Assembly (NCBI GenBank): GCA_022796875.1
Contig: JAAWJJ010000022.1
Coordinates: 1-46,079 of the forward strand
DNA from: Eubacterium sp.
GTDB taxonomy: Bacteria; Bacillota; Clostridia; Lachnospirales; Lachnospiraceae
Reading direction: 5' to 3'
DNA length: 46,079 nucleotides
A program made the translations under genes and the position numbers. The notes under the pieces were generated by a model. That model was not told the DNA's origin. It ran no database searches and worked only from the letters and a program-made list of their open reading frames with translations. Position 1 is the stretch's first letter. Each line of letters opens with the position of its first letter. Below are positions 9,427 to 18,641 of this stretch, one piece after another.

Positions 9427-11466
9427 GTGAAACTATTATGGAACTATTTAAAAGATTATAAAATGCAGACTGTCCTGGCTCCGGCATTTAAAATGGCGGA
9501 AGCGGTTCTGGAACTGTTTGTACCGGTGATTATGGCGGCGATTATCGATGTCGGCATTGCGCAGGCGGATATGCCGTTTGTCCGCTCCAGATGTCTGATG
9601 TTAGTTATTCTGGCGGCTGCAGGACTGGGGGTATCCGTGACGGCACAGTACTTTTCCGCAGTAGCGGCCAGCGGGTTTGCCGCGAAATTGAGAAAGGCGT
9701 TATTTGAAAAAATACAGTCGTTTTCTTTTCTGACATTGGATCAGACCGGGACGGCAACGCTCGTGACACGAATGACAAGCGACGTCAACCAGGTACAGAC
9801 AGGCGTCAATATGGTACTCCGCCTGCTGCTGCGTTCTCCGTTCGTCGTGTTCGGTGCAATGGTAATGGCGTTTTTTATTGATGCCAAAATGGCGCTGATC
9901 TTTGTGGTTGTCATACCGGCGCTGGCCGTAGTCGTTTATTTGATTATGCGGCATAATATTCCCCGCTATCGGGAAGTGCAGGGCAGGCTGGATCGGATGC
10001 TCGGAAAGACCCGGGAAAGCCTGACGGGAGTGCGCGTCATTCGTGCGTTTGGCAAAGAAGAACAGATGGAAGAGGAATTTTCGGACGAAAATCAGGGACT
10101 GTCCGAAAAACAGCTTGGCGTGGGCCGGATTGCCGGATTGCTAAACCCGGTCACTTTTGTGATTGTGAATCTGGGGATTGTCGCCGTTTTAATGGCCGGC
10201 GGCCGACAGACGTATATCGGCGCGCTGACACAGGGAGAAGTGGTGGCGCTTGTCAATTACATGTCGCAGGTACTTGTGGAACTGATCAAGTTTGCAAACC
10301 TGATTGTTACATTGACAAAAGCGATCGCCTGCGCAAAACGCGTAGTGACTGTGCTGGAATTGCCGGGCGAGGAGCCAATGGAACGAATACCGGAGAAAGA
10401 ACGGCCGGGGGGACAGCCACTGGCAGAAAAACGGCTGGCAGATCAAATACCGGAGAAAGAACGGCCGGAGGAAAAGACATCAGAGAGCGGCCGGCGGCCG
10501 GATAAGGTGCGGTTTGAGAATGTATCTTTTGCCTATGCGGCAGGAGCCGGGAACGCCCTTACGGATATTTCGTTTTCTGTAAAAGAGGGGGAAACGGTCG
10601 GCATTATCGGCGGAACCGGAGCCGGAAAGTCGACTCTTGTGCATTTGATTGCAGGATTTTATGAACGGCAGCAGGGAGAAGTTTACGTCGACGGGCGGCC
10701 GACAACAGAATATACCCTGCCGGAACTGAGAAAGAAGATCGGTATCGTTTTACAGCAGGCGCAGTTGTTTGCGGGTACGATACGGGAAAATATCTGCTGG
10801 GGAAAAAAGGACGCTTCGGATGCGGAAGTAGAAGCAGCGCTCCGGGCCGCCTGCGCTTATGATTTTGTCATGGAAAAACCAGAGGGAACGGCATACAAGG
10901 CAGAGCAGGGAGGACGGAATTTCTCCGGCGGGCAAAAGCAAAGGCTTACCATCGCCCGTGCGTTGGTCCGCCGTCCGGAGATACTGATTCTGGACGACAG
11001 TTCTTCCGCGCTCGATTATGCCACAGATGCAGCTATGAGGAAAAATATCAGTAATTACCGCCGACATGCAGGGCAGCTTGCCTGCAGAGAAGTAAAATCG
11101 CTTGCCGATCAGGGAACGGGGGGATTGTCAGGGCAGGCATCTATTGGGAAAATGACGGTGTTTATTGTGGCGCAGAGGACAAGTTCCCTGCAGCATGCCG
11201 ATCAGATTATCGTGCTGGAACACGGGAAAATAGCGGGAATCGGCACACATGATGAATTGCTGGAAAGCTGCCCGGTATATCAGGAAATATACCATTCTCA
11301 AAATAAAGGCAGTGAAACAAAAACAGACGCAGATATGACAGCAGCAGAAGAAAACAGGACGGAAACAGATACAGCGGCAACAGAAGAAAACAGAGCGGAA
11401 ACAGATACAGCGGTAATAGAAGAAAACAGGCGGGAAACAGGAGGTGATACAGGTGGCCGTGAATAA
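9427..11466 (+). CDS. Heterodimeric ABC exporter subunit with degenerate ATP site
   Basis: A type-I ABC exporter half: about six membrane helices (residues 15-300) and a nucleotide-binding domain (from about 362). Walker A (GGTGAGKST) and the signature FSGGQ are intact. Walker B ends LDDSS, with Asp in place of the catalytic Glu, and the switch loop reads VAQRTSS, with Gln in place of His. These two changes are the hallmarks of the degenerate-site subunit in TM287/288-like heterodimers. Three low-complexity insertions stand out: a linker with two IPEKERP copies, about 30 extra residues before the switch loop, and three 11-12-residue repeats at the C-terminus. The start is GTG with GGAGG six bases upstream. 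The partner follows. Confidence 0.9.
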   Translation: MKLLWNYLKDYKMQTVLAPAFKMAEAVLELFVPVIMAAIIDVGIAQADMPFVRSRCLMLVILAAAGLGVSVTAQYFSAVAASGFAAKLRKALFEKIQSFSFLTLDQTGTATLVTRMTSDVNQVQTGVNMVLRLLLRSPFVVFGAMVMAFFIDAKMALIFVVVIPALAVVVYLIMRHNIPRYREVQGRLDRMLGKTRESLTGVRVIRAFGKEEQMEEEFSDENQGLSEKQLGVGRIAGLLNPVTFVIVNLGIVAVLMAGGRQTYIGALTQGEVVALVNYMSQVLVELIKFANLIVTLTKAIACAKRVVTVLELPGEEPMERIPEKERPGGQPLAEKRLADQIPEKERPEEKTSESGRRPDKVRFENVSFAYAAGAGNALTDISFSVKEGETVGIIGGTGAGKSTLVHLIAGFYERQQGEVYVDGRPTTEYTLPELRKKIGIVLQQAQLFAGTIRENICWGKKDASDAEVEAALRAACAYDFVMEKPEGTAYKAEQGGRNFSGGQKQRLTIARALVRRPEILILDDSSSALDYATDAAMRKNISNYRRHAGQLACREVKSLADQGTGGLSGQASIGKMTVFIVAQRTSSLQHADQIIVLEHGKIAGIGTHDELLESCPVYQEIYHSQNKGSETKTDADMTAAEENRTETDTAATEENRAETDTAVIEENRRETGGDTGGRE

Positions 11467-13210
11467 AACGGAAAGCAAAAAGTATAGAAACAGGAAAACA
11501 AAACAGATGCTGCTTTCTTACATTTCCAGATATTGGTGGTGCCTGATAATATCACTCCTGTGTGCGGTTGTCAGCGTTGCATTTTCTTTGTTGATTCCGG
11601 TGTTTACCGGAAATGCGGTAGATGCGATCGTAACAAAAGGCAATGTAGATTTTGAAGAGGTAATGAATAACGTCCATTCTATTGCCGGGAGCCTTGTCTG
11701 TGCGTTCTGGGTGCAGTGGATTATGAATTGTATGAACAACCGGCTCACCTATTTTGTAGCAAGGGATATACGCAACGACGCGTTTCAGAAGTTAAAGAAG
11801 CTGCCGTTTTCTTATTTGGATTCCCATGCGGCGGGTGATCTGGTCAGCCGCATGATCGCGGATGTGGAGCAGTTGTCGGAGGGACTGCTGTTGGGGTTTA
11901 CGCAGTTATTTACCGGAGTGGCAACGATCATCGGCACTCTGGTGATTATGCTGCGGGTTCATGCCGGAATTGCTCTGGTCGTGATCCTGATTACGCCGGT
12001 ATCCCTGTTTACGGCGGCTTATATTGCGAAAAAAACCTTTCATCTGTTTATGCGGCAGTCGGAAATCAGGGGGGAACAGACGGCGTTTGTCAATGAGATG
12101 ATCGGCGGCCAGAAAGTAGTCCGGGCGTACGGATACGAAACAGAAGCGCAGGAGCGTTTTGACGAAATTAACGACAGGCTGGAAGCCAGTACCAGGAGCG
12201 CTACCTTTTTTTCCTCTTTGGTAAATCCGGTGACACGGTTTGTGAATGCGCTGGTTTATATGGGCGTAGGATTAAGCGGCGCTTACTTTGCAGTGCAGGG
12301 AGCAATCAGCGTTGGTCAGTTGTCTTGTTTCTTAAGTTATGCAAATCAGTACACGAAACCGTTTAACGAGATATCCGGGGTGATCACGGAACTGCAGAAT
12401 GCATTTGCCTGTGCGGGCCGGGTATTTGAACTGATTGGAGAAGAGGAAGAGAGCGCGGACGGTACAAAAGCGCTTCAGGATGCAAAAGGAAACCTGCGGT
12501 TTTCCCATGTGGATTTTTCTTATCAAAAAGAGAAAGAACTGATCAAAGATTTAAATCTGGAGGTAAAACCCGGTTGGAGAGTGGCGATCGTCGGGCCTAC
12601 GGGGTGCGGGAAAACGACGTTAATCAATTTGCTGATGCGGTTTTATGACGTCGATCAGGGAGGCATCTATCTCGAAGAAGAGAATATCCGTATGTATACG
12701 CGGCACAGCCTGCGCGCAGCATACGGTATGGTTTTGCAGGAATCCTGGATCAGGCAGGGAACGGTCAGGGAAAACATTGCTTTCGGAAAAACGGACGCCA
12801 CGCCGGAAGAAATAAAGCAGGCGGCAAAAGCCGCATATGCGGACAATTTTATCAATCAGCTGCCGGACGGGTACGATACGGTAATCGGGGAAGATGGGGC
12901 CGGATTATCCCAGGGGCAGAAACAGCTTCTTATGATAGCCAGAATCTTTCTTTTGAAGCCGTCAATGCTGATACTGGATGAAGCGACTTCTTCTGTGGAT
13001 ACACGGACGGAAATGAAAATACAGAGCGCTTTTGCAAAGCTGATGAAAGGCAGGACGAGTTTTATTGTGGCTCACCGTCTGTCCACGATCCGGGAAGCCG
13101 ACCTGATTCTGGTCATGAAAGACGGAACCATTATAGAGCAGGGACGGCATGAAGAACTTCTTGCCGGAAAAGGAGCTTATTTTACGTTATACAACAGTCA
13201 GTTTTCCTAA
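11453..13210 (+). CDS. Heterodimeric ABC exporter subunit with catalytic ATP site
   Basis: This partner has six membrane helices and a nucleotide-binding domain with Walker A GPTGCGKTT, canonical Walker B ILDEATS and switch-loop His (VAHRLST), but a weakened signature LSQGQ. Paired with the canonical signature of the other subunit it completes the one active ATP site. Substrate is unknown; relatives export drugs, peptides or lipids. GTG 11453 was chosen as start because the perfect ribosome site AGGAGGTGAT (11439-11448) ends just before it. It overlaps the preceding gene by 14 bases. Confidence 0.9.
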   Translation: MAVNKTESKKYRNRKTKQMLLSYISRYWWCLIISLLCAVVSVAFSLLIPVFTGNAVDAIVTKGNVDFEEVMNNVHSIAGSLVCAFWVQWIMNCMNNRLTYFVARDIRNDAFQKLKKLPFSYLDSHAAGDLVSRMIADVEQLSEGLLLGFTQLFTGVATIIGTLVIMLRVHAGIALVVILITPVSLFTAAYIAKKTFHLFMRQSEIRGEQTAFVNEMIGGQKVVRAYGYETEAQERFDEINDRLEASTRSATFFSSLVNPVTRFVNALVYMGVGLSGAYFAVQGAISVGQLSCFLSYANQYTKPFNEISGVITELQNAFACAGRVFELIGEEEESADGTKALQDAKGNLRFSHVDFSYQKEKELIKDLNLEVKPGWRVAIVGPTGCGKTTLINLLMRFYDVDQGGIYLEEENIRMYTRHSLRAAYGMVLQESWIRQGTVRENIAFGKTDATPEEIKQAAKAAYADNFINQLPDGYDTVIGEDGAGLSQGQKQLLMIARIFLLKPSMLILDEATSSVDTRTEMKIQSAFAKLMKGRTSFIVAHRLSTIREADLILVMKDGTIIEQGRHEELLAGKGAYFTLYNSQFS

Positions 13211-13229
13211 AAAAGAAAGGTAATTTAAG

Positions 13230-13904
13230 ATGATTTTATGCGTAGAAGATGACAATAGTATCCGTGACCTGATGATATATACATTCCGTACGGCCGGATT
13301 TGACGCTAAAGGCTTAAACAGCGGGAAAGAACTGTTTGAAGAGTTAAAAAGGGAAAAACCGCAGCTTATTATGCTGGATATTATGCTTCCCGGGGAGGAC
13401 GGCATCGAGATTTTAAAACGGCTGCGCAATACGGCGGCGACGGCAGACATACCGGTTATTATGGCGACGGCCAAAGGGACGGAGTACGATAAAGTAGTCG
13501 GGCTTGACCTGGGAGCCGACGATTATCTTGCGAAGCCGTTTGGCATGATGGAAATGGTATCCCGTGTCAGGGCGGTGCTTCGGCGTACGGAACAAAAAGA
13601 ATCTTCCAAAACACTGCGTGTCGGAAATCTGGTATTAAACGCCGGAGAACATACTGTTTATGCAGAAAGCAGGCGTGTGAATCTTGCTTTGAAAGAGTAT
13701 CGGCTTTTGAAAAAATTTATGGAGAATACCGGGCTGGTATTTTCCCGTGACCAGCTTTTGCAGAGTATCTGGGACGACAGTTATATCAGAGAAACAAGAA
13801 CGGTAGACGTCCATATTGCCACGTTGCGGACAAAACTCGGTTCCTGCGGAAATTATATTGAAACGGTGCGCGGCGTGGGTTACAGGATGGAGGCAAAACT
13901 ATGA
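13230..13904 (+). CDS. OmpR/PhoB-family response regulator
   Basis: A 224-residue two-domain regulator. The receiver has the acidic pair Asp7/Asp8, phospho-acceptor Asp50 (IMLDIMLPG) and Lys102 (AKPF). The C-terminal winged helix ends with the usual RTVDVHIATLRTKLG and VRGVGYR motifs. It lies 19 bases after the ABC genes and overlaps the histidine kinase start as ATGA. Placement suggests it controls the transporter or is co-regulated with it. The closest functional class by sequence is PhoB-like, but phosphate control cannot be shown here. Confidence 0.93.
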   Translation: MILCVEDDNSIRDLMIYTFRTAGFDAKGLNSGKELFEELKREKPQLIMLDIMLPGEDGIEILKRLRNTAATADIPVIMATAKGTEYDKVVGLDLGADDYLAKPFGMMEMVSRVRAVLRRTEQKESSKTLRVGNLVLNAGEHTVYAESRRVNLALKEYRLLKKFMENTGLVFSRDQLLQSIWDDSYIRETRTVDVHIATLRTKLGSCGNYIETVRGVGYRMEAKL

Positions 13905-15673
13905 CAAAACGCATTTTCCGCGCGATCTGCTTTGTGGCTCTCGGCGTTGCTGCCGCTTGTATCGCATTGTTTTTGTGCGTCCTTTACGGCTATTTTTCCG
14001 ACATGCAGGAAAAGCAGCTGAAAGTACAGACGGATCTTGCCGCCCAGGCGGTTGCAAGCGACGGATTGGACTATTTTGACGGACTGGATACTGCGGAATA
14101 CCGCATTACCTGGATCGGGGCGGACGGTGCTGTCCTTTATGATAATAAATCGGATTTATACGGAATGGAAAACCATCTGGAACGTGAAGAAGTCAAAGAC
14201 GCCCTTACCAACGGCTCCGGAGAAAGCTTCCGGTATTCCGTTACGCTGATGGAACGCGCGCTTTATTCGGCCAAACGCCTGCCGGACGGCAGTGTGATCC
14301 GGCTTTCCGTTTCGCAGCACACTTTGCTGACGCTGCTTTTAGGTATGATGCAGCCGATCTGCGGTATTATTGTAATTGCCCTTGGATTGTCTTTGGTACT
14401 GGCGATGCGCCTGTCCAGGCAAATTGTAAATCCACTCAACGAAATAAATCTGGATAAACCGTTAAAAAACGACGGATATGACGAATTATCCCCGCTCCTT
14501 TGCCGGATCGACAGCCAGCAAAAACAAATCCGCATGCAGGGCGAAAAGCTTTTACAAAAGCAGAAAGAATTTGAAACCGTAACGGAGAACATGACGGAGG
14601 GGATTATTCTGTTAAATGAGAAAGGAATTGTCCTCAGTATCAATCCGGCGGCGGCGAGCCTGTTTGAATCGGACCGTTCCTGCATCGGACGGCATATTCT
14701 GTCCGTCAGCCGCAGCAGCGAGGTTTCCGATCTGTTTCTGAAAGCAGAGAAAGGGCGGCGCGCCGAAAAGACGATAACGCTTGCCGGAGGACAGTATCAA
14801 TTGATTATGAGTCCCGTGATTTCTGGCAGATCATCATCTGATGAGGCGGTAGACGGCAATGAGTTGTCCGGCAGGTTGTCATCCGGCGAAGTGTTGTCCG
14901 AGGATGCGTCATCTGTCAGGTTGTCATCCAGCGAGGCGTTGTCGGGCGCTGTTTTGCTGGCTATCAATGTTACGGAAAAAGAAGATGCGGAGCAGATGCG
15001 CCGGGAATTTACGGCAAACGTATCCCATGAGCTGAAAACGCCGCTGCAAACAATAGCCGGTTCTGCGGAACTTCTGGAAAACGGAATGGTAAAAGAAGAG
15101 GACCAGGCAGATTTTTATGCCCGGATTTACAGCGAGGCCAAACGGATGATTCGGCTGGTAGAAGATATTATCCGGCTGTCCCGCCTGGACGAGGGGGCGG
15201 AAGAGCGAAAACGTGAAGACGTGGATTTGTATATGCTGGCAGAGGAAGTGGTAAACAGATTGTCAGCGGAAGCGGAAAAAGCAAAGATAGCCACGGTGCT
15301 TGACGGCGAACCGGCTGTGATAAACGGCGTACCGCAGTTACTGCAAAGTATTATTTACAATCTCTGTGATAATGCCATGAAATATAACCGCGAATGTGGG
15401 AGCGTCGTTATAACCGTTAAAAACCAAGCCGATTTTGCGATACTTTCCGTGGCCGATACGGGCATTGGTATCCCGCAGGAGCATCAGGCGCGTATTTTTG
15501 AACGTTTTTACCGGGTGGACAAGAGCCGGTCGAAAGAACTGGGCGGCACCGGCCTTGGACTGTCTATCGTTAAACATGCGGCAAGGCTTCACGGCGCAGA
15601 GATTGATTTGCATAGCGTTCCAGGTAAGGGGACGACGGTTACCGTTTCTTTTTCGAAAAAGTTTCATAGATAA
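13901..15673 (+). CDS. PhoR-type sensor histidine kinase with expanded PAS domain
   Basis: The 590-residue kinase has a first membrane helix at about 8-30, an extracytoplasmic sensor of about 115 residues, a second helix near 147-170, a PAS domain at about 225-360, a HisKA domain with His376 (VSHELKTPL) and an HATPase domain with N, G1 (ADTGIGIP) and G2 (GGTGLGLS) boxes. The PAS domain is interrupted by about 40 Ser/Leu/Glu-rich residues built from degenerate repeats of the type RLSSGEVLS, encoded around 14821-14956. Typical PhoR proteins lack this. It forms an operon with the response regulator and probably the ABC exporter. Confidence 0.9.
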   Translation: MTKRIFRAICFVALGVAAACIALFLCVLYGYFSDMQEKQLKVQTDLAAQAVASDGLDYFDGLDTAEYRITWIGADGAVLYDNKSDLYGMENHLEREEVKDALTNGSGESFRYSVTLMERALYSAKRLPDGSVIRLSVSQHTLLTLLLGMMQPICGIIVIALGLSLVLAMRLSRQIVNPLNEINLDKPLKNDGYDELSPLLCRIDSQQKQIRMQGEKLLQKQKEFETVTENMTEGIILLNEKGIVLSINPAAASLFESDRSCIGRHILSVSRSSEVSDLFLKAEKGRRAEKTITLAGGQYQLIMSPVISGRSSSDEAVDGNELSGRLSSGEVLSEDASSVRLSSSEALSGAVLLAINVTEKEDAEQMRREFTANVSHELKTPLQTIAGSAELLENGMVKEEDQADFYARIYSEAKRMIRLVEDIIRLSRLDEGAEERKREDVDLYMLAEEVVNRLSAEAEKAKIATVLDGEPAVINGVPQLLQSIIYNLCDNAMKYNRECGSVVITVKNQADFAILSVADTGIGIPQEHQARIFERFYRVDKSRSKELGGTGLGLSIVKHAARLHGAEIDLHSVPGKGTTVTVSFSKKFHR

Positions 15674-15968
15674 GGATTTATAAAATCTGCTATGGCAGGT
15701 CATTGATGCTGATTTTTACAAGTAATAAATCAAGCATAGAACCAGTTCAGGGCAAAAATCAGATTGTGCCAACTGTAATTCTGATTGGCTGGTGTAGTTT
15801 GATACTACATTATCAAATGGTTAGACGGCGGTCATAGGGACAACAAATAACCTACTGGGGACTTTACCAGTATAAAAGAAAAGAAGAAAGGGCTGTTGGC
15901 AAATAAATAGTCCCCTTGTTTGGAACTATCTATTTCCCGATAGCCCCTTTCCGTATCCTGAGGGCAAC
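15674..15968. other. Non-coding, multi-hairpin region between convergent genes
   Basis: No coding potential is seen. Inverted repeats crowd the stretch: AATCAGA / TCTGATT (15757-15786), an overlapping alternative GCCAA / TTGGC, TGTAGT / ACTACA overlapping the mutually exclusive TTTGATA / TATCAAA (about 15793-15817), and TACTGG / CCAGTA (15853-15872). The final segment (about 15888-15953) pairs AAAGGG with CCCTTT and can serve as the terminator for the minus-strand gene. A structured RNA is possible. It was not matched to a known class. Confidence 0.4.
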
Positions 15969-16535
15969 TTAATACGTAATCCCTTTCCCGGTGTTTGGAA
16001 AAATTAACGCGGCAATACAGTCAACCACAAAGACCAGGATCAGTATCGTATTAATTATACGCCGTAATCTGACCGACTGTTTAAACCAGAATTTTTCCAG
16101 AATACCGGAAAGAACGCAAATCCACAGCATACCTGCGACGCCAAAGCCGAGTGACGACAGCAGGCAGATATAACCGTGGAAATTTAAGATGGAATCCGTA
16201 TAATCCCAGTAGCGCAGTTCCCAGACGCAGTCTAACAGCCATCCGATCGCAAGTTCCAGACCCGTTCCGATCAGAAAAGCGGAAAGAAAAGCGGCGGCCG
16301 GCCTCCGTTTCAATTTTGAAAACAGCAAATAGAAAAAGACCGCGCCGCAGCCGTAGATCGGAAGCCAGGGGCCGTAGAGAAAGCCGCGGTTGACAAATTT
16401 ATGTTCTTCTATGCAAAAGAGGATGACTTCCCACAGATAGCCGCTGGCGGAAACGACGAAAAAGTAAAAAATCAGCAGGGAAATCAACTCTTTTATGGTT
16501 TTTTGTTGCAGTGGGGTTTTAATTTGTTTCTTCAT
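15969..16535 (-). CDS. CmpB-type putative ABC transporter permease (integral membrane protein)
   Basis: The 188-residue hydrophobic protein has about five membrane helices and the conserved motifs of the CmpB (DUF1113) family: YLWEVI, NRGFLYGPWLPIYGCG, a Glu-containing helix near GLELAIGW, and LRYWDY followed by N..GYICL. The family is named as a putative ABC permease component, but no ATPase gene is next to it and its biochemical role is unproven. It is a single gene convergent with the kinase gene and divergent from the TetR gene. Confidence 0.7.
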   Translation of the reverse strand: MKKQIKTPLQQKTIKELISLLIFYFFVVSASGYLWEVILFCIEEHKFVNRGFLYGPWLPIYGCGAVFFYLLFSKLKRRPAAAFLSAFLIGTGLELAIGWLLDCVWELRYWDYTDSILNFHGYICLLSSLGFGVAGMLWICVLSGILEKFWFKQSVRLRRIINTILILVFVVDCIAALIFPNTGKGITY

Positions 16536-16729
16536 AGAAACAGTATGTCCGATTTTTTAGAAATTATAGATTTCTTCCTTGATATTGTATCGTTACGATA
16601 TAGACCGTTTTATTAGTTTCGCCAGATTGCCTTTTGCATTTTCAGGAGCGGATTTTTTTATATTTTAAGTGCAAAAATAACGGCCATATGATAAAGTATA
16701 TTATATGGACAGATTATTGGAGAATCGCT

Positions 16730-17899
16730 TTGAAAAAAAATAATTCGTCAAAGGAACATATATTAGAATGTGCAAAACGTTGTTTTGCCGAAAAAGGATA
16801 TTCGGAAACAACGATACGTTTGATTGCGAAAGAAGCCGGTATTTCTCCGGGTACGATATATCTGTATTTCAAAGGGAAGAAAGAGCTGTTTCAGGCGCTG
16901 GATATACCGGAGGCAGCAAATCTTCATCCGGAATTTGACCGTAAAAAGCAAAGCATGCTGCAAACGGCGCTGCTGCTTTTCGGAGAAAAAGGTTACGACG
17001 GCGTGACCATGGATGATATCGCAAACAAACAGAAGATTTCAAAAGCTTCTCTTTACCAGTATTGTTTCAGCAAGGAAGATCTTTTTTCCCAGATTTTACA
17101 AAACAGTTCTTTTAATTTGTATACGCAGAGCATTACAGAGGCAAAGCCGGATACGGATATCCGGGAAGTGATAAAATCCATTGGCGGCAGTTACCTGCAA
17201 ATCGGAGATACTCTGGAACGTTCCGCTTTATTTAAATCCGTGATCCGTGATTTGGCACAGTTTCCGGAATTGGGGAAGCTTTATTATGAGCAGGGAATCT
17301 GGCCTGCCTGCAATAATATAGTACGGTATATAGAACTTCATGGAAAGAAAGGAAAACAAACTCTGCAAAATTCAACATTGTTGTTTTCCTTTGTTTTGTC
17401 CTATATCGGTTCTCTCCAATCTTATGTACTGATGAATAATATTATAAAGGGGATTCCTGAACATGTAGCGAAAAAGGACTATTTGGATATGACTACTAAT
17501 GCAGGAAAAACATTTGTTTGTGCAGCACGAATTTATAGTTATACAACTTCAAATAAGATATCTATCACTCCGCCGCATACCATTCCGTTTTCTTCCGCAT
17601 CCGATCCTGTCATATCTATTCTGCAGATTTGCGGTTCGGAGCGGTTTGTCCGGATCATGTGGATTCCCCGTTTCAGAACGTCTGATTCTGCGCATCCTCC
17701 TCCGATACTTCCAAAACAGGTTCCGTCTGAATGGATTAATATCTTTGCGCCTGTTTCCCGTGGCGCGGAGCCTTTTCTGGCGACGATGGTTGTTAATACT
17801 TTTGCTGGACGCCCGTTATCATTATCCCCATTTTCCAGGATTGCCTGTATCAATTTTCTGGAATATCCGCTGTTTCTGTTTTGGGCGTTTTTTACCTGA
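16730..17899 (+). CDS. TetR-family regulator with two tandem DNA-binding domains; 3' end disturbed
   Basis: Two complete TetR helix-turn-helix domains lie in one chain: SSKEHILECAKRCFAEKGYS...GTIYLYFKGKKELF and then KQSMLQTALLLFGEKGYD...ASLYQYCFSKEDLF. TTG 16730 is taken as start because GGAGA lies six bases upstream; the longer ATG frame has no ribosome site. The conserved ligand/dimer domain runs to about AARIYSY (17540). From there the frame continues about 120 residues antisense to xdhC with no family resemblance, so the natural stop was probably lost in a deletion that joined this gene to the xdhC end. Expected intact length is about 270 residues. Confidence 0.75.
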   Translation: MKKNNSSKEHILECAKRCFAEKGYSETTIRLIAKEAGISPGTIYLYFKGKKELFQALDIPEAANLHPEFDRKKQSMLQTALLLFGEKGYDGVTMDDIANKQKISKASLYQYCFSKEDLFSQILQNSSFNLYTQSITEAKPDTDIREVIKSIGGSYLQIGDTLERSALFKSVIRDLAQFPELGKLYYEQGIWPACNNIVRYIELHGKKGKQTLQNSTLLFSFVLSYIGSLQSYVLMNNIIKGIPEHVAKKDYLDMTTNAGKTFVCAARIYSYTTSNKISITPPHTIPFSSASDPVISILQICGSERFVRIMWIPRFRTSDSAHPPPILPKQVPSEWINIFAPVSRGAEPFLATMVVNTFAGRPLSLSPFSRIACINFLEYPLFLFWAFFT

Positions 17900-18576
17900 A
17901 TGATCTCCGCTAAGATGGCAACCGCGATTTCTACCGGAGTTTTTGCGCCGATATCCAGGCCGATCGGCGAATGTACATGATCCAGAACATTTTTATCAGT
18001 TCCTTTTTTCGCCAGGTTTTCCATGACTTGTTTTACGCGGCGGCGGCTTCCGATCATTCCGATATAGGCATGTTGTTTGCGTGAAATTTTTTCCAGGCAT
18101 TTTTGGTCGTAACGGTGTCCGCGGGTTACGATTACAAAAAAAGTATCGTTATTTCCCTGTACCATATCCAATCCTTTGTCAAAACTCTCGCAAATGACTT
18201 TGTGCGCGCCGGCATTTCGTGCGTTATTTGCAAATTTGGGGCGGTCTTCCAAAACAGTTATTTCATATCCCATCATAATACCTGTTTTTATAATGGGAAT
18301 GGATACGTGCCCTCCGCCGCAAATAACAAGCTGCTTTTCGTGGCCGGCGACATCGCAAAATACCGACGTGCCGTCAACGTTTATCAGTCCGCCCTTTTCG
18401 AGTATTTCAAAGTTTGTACGGTTTTTTTCAAAAAAACCGTTTTCCCGGGAACTCCATTTCAATGTATGGTTTGAAAACAACGCTTTTTCGCCAAAAGCGC
18501 TGCCGTCTATTACAGTGCACAAGAATGTGAACTGGTTTTTATCAAGATCTTTTAACAACCTGTACAGCGTTTTCAA
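17539..18576 (-). CDS. XdhC-family molybdenum-enzyme maturation factor
   Basis: XdhC proteins bind molybdopterin cofactor and help sulfurate and insert it into xanthine dehydrogenase or aldehyde oxidoreductase. The 345 residues show a Rossmann motif first (LVICGGGHVSIP, 83-94) and the CoxI/XdhC signature last (GSAPRETGAK at 269, GSIGGGC at 289), the reverse of the classical XdhC order but seen in a clostridial aldehyde-oxidoreductase-associated branch. The start is a TTG with GAGAGGA upstream, so it is less certain. It is the only seemingly intact gene in this decayed minus-strand operon, and its target genes are broken. Confidence 0.8.
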   Translation of the reverse strand: MKTLYRLLKDLDKNQFTFLCTVIDGSAFGEKALFSNHTLKWSSRENGFFEKNRTNFEILEKGGLINVDGTSVFCDVAGHEKQLVICGGGHVSIPIIKTGIMMGYEITVLEDRPKFANNARNAGAHKVICESFDKGLDMVQGNNDTFFVIVTRGHRYDQKCLEKISRKQHAYIGMIGSRRRVKQVMENLAKKGTDKNVLDHVHSPIGLDIGAKTPVEIAVAILAEIIQVKNAQNRNSGYSRKLIQAILENGDNDNGRPAKVLTTIVARKGSAPRETGAKILIHSDGTCFGSIGGGCAESDVLKRGIHMIRTNRSEPQICRIDMTGSDAEENGMVCGGVIDILFEVV

Positions 18577-18641
18577 TATAATACCATTCCTCTCTTGCCA
18601 AAATGCAGATTTTTGATTTTCTGTTTATTGATGTGTTTTCT

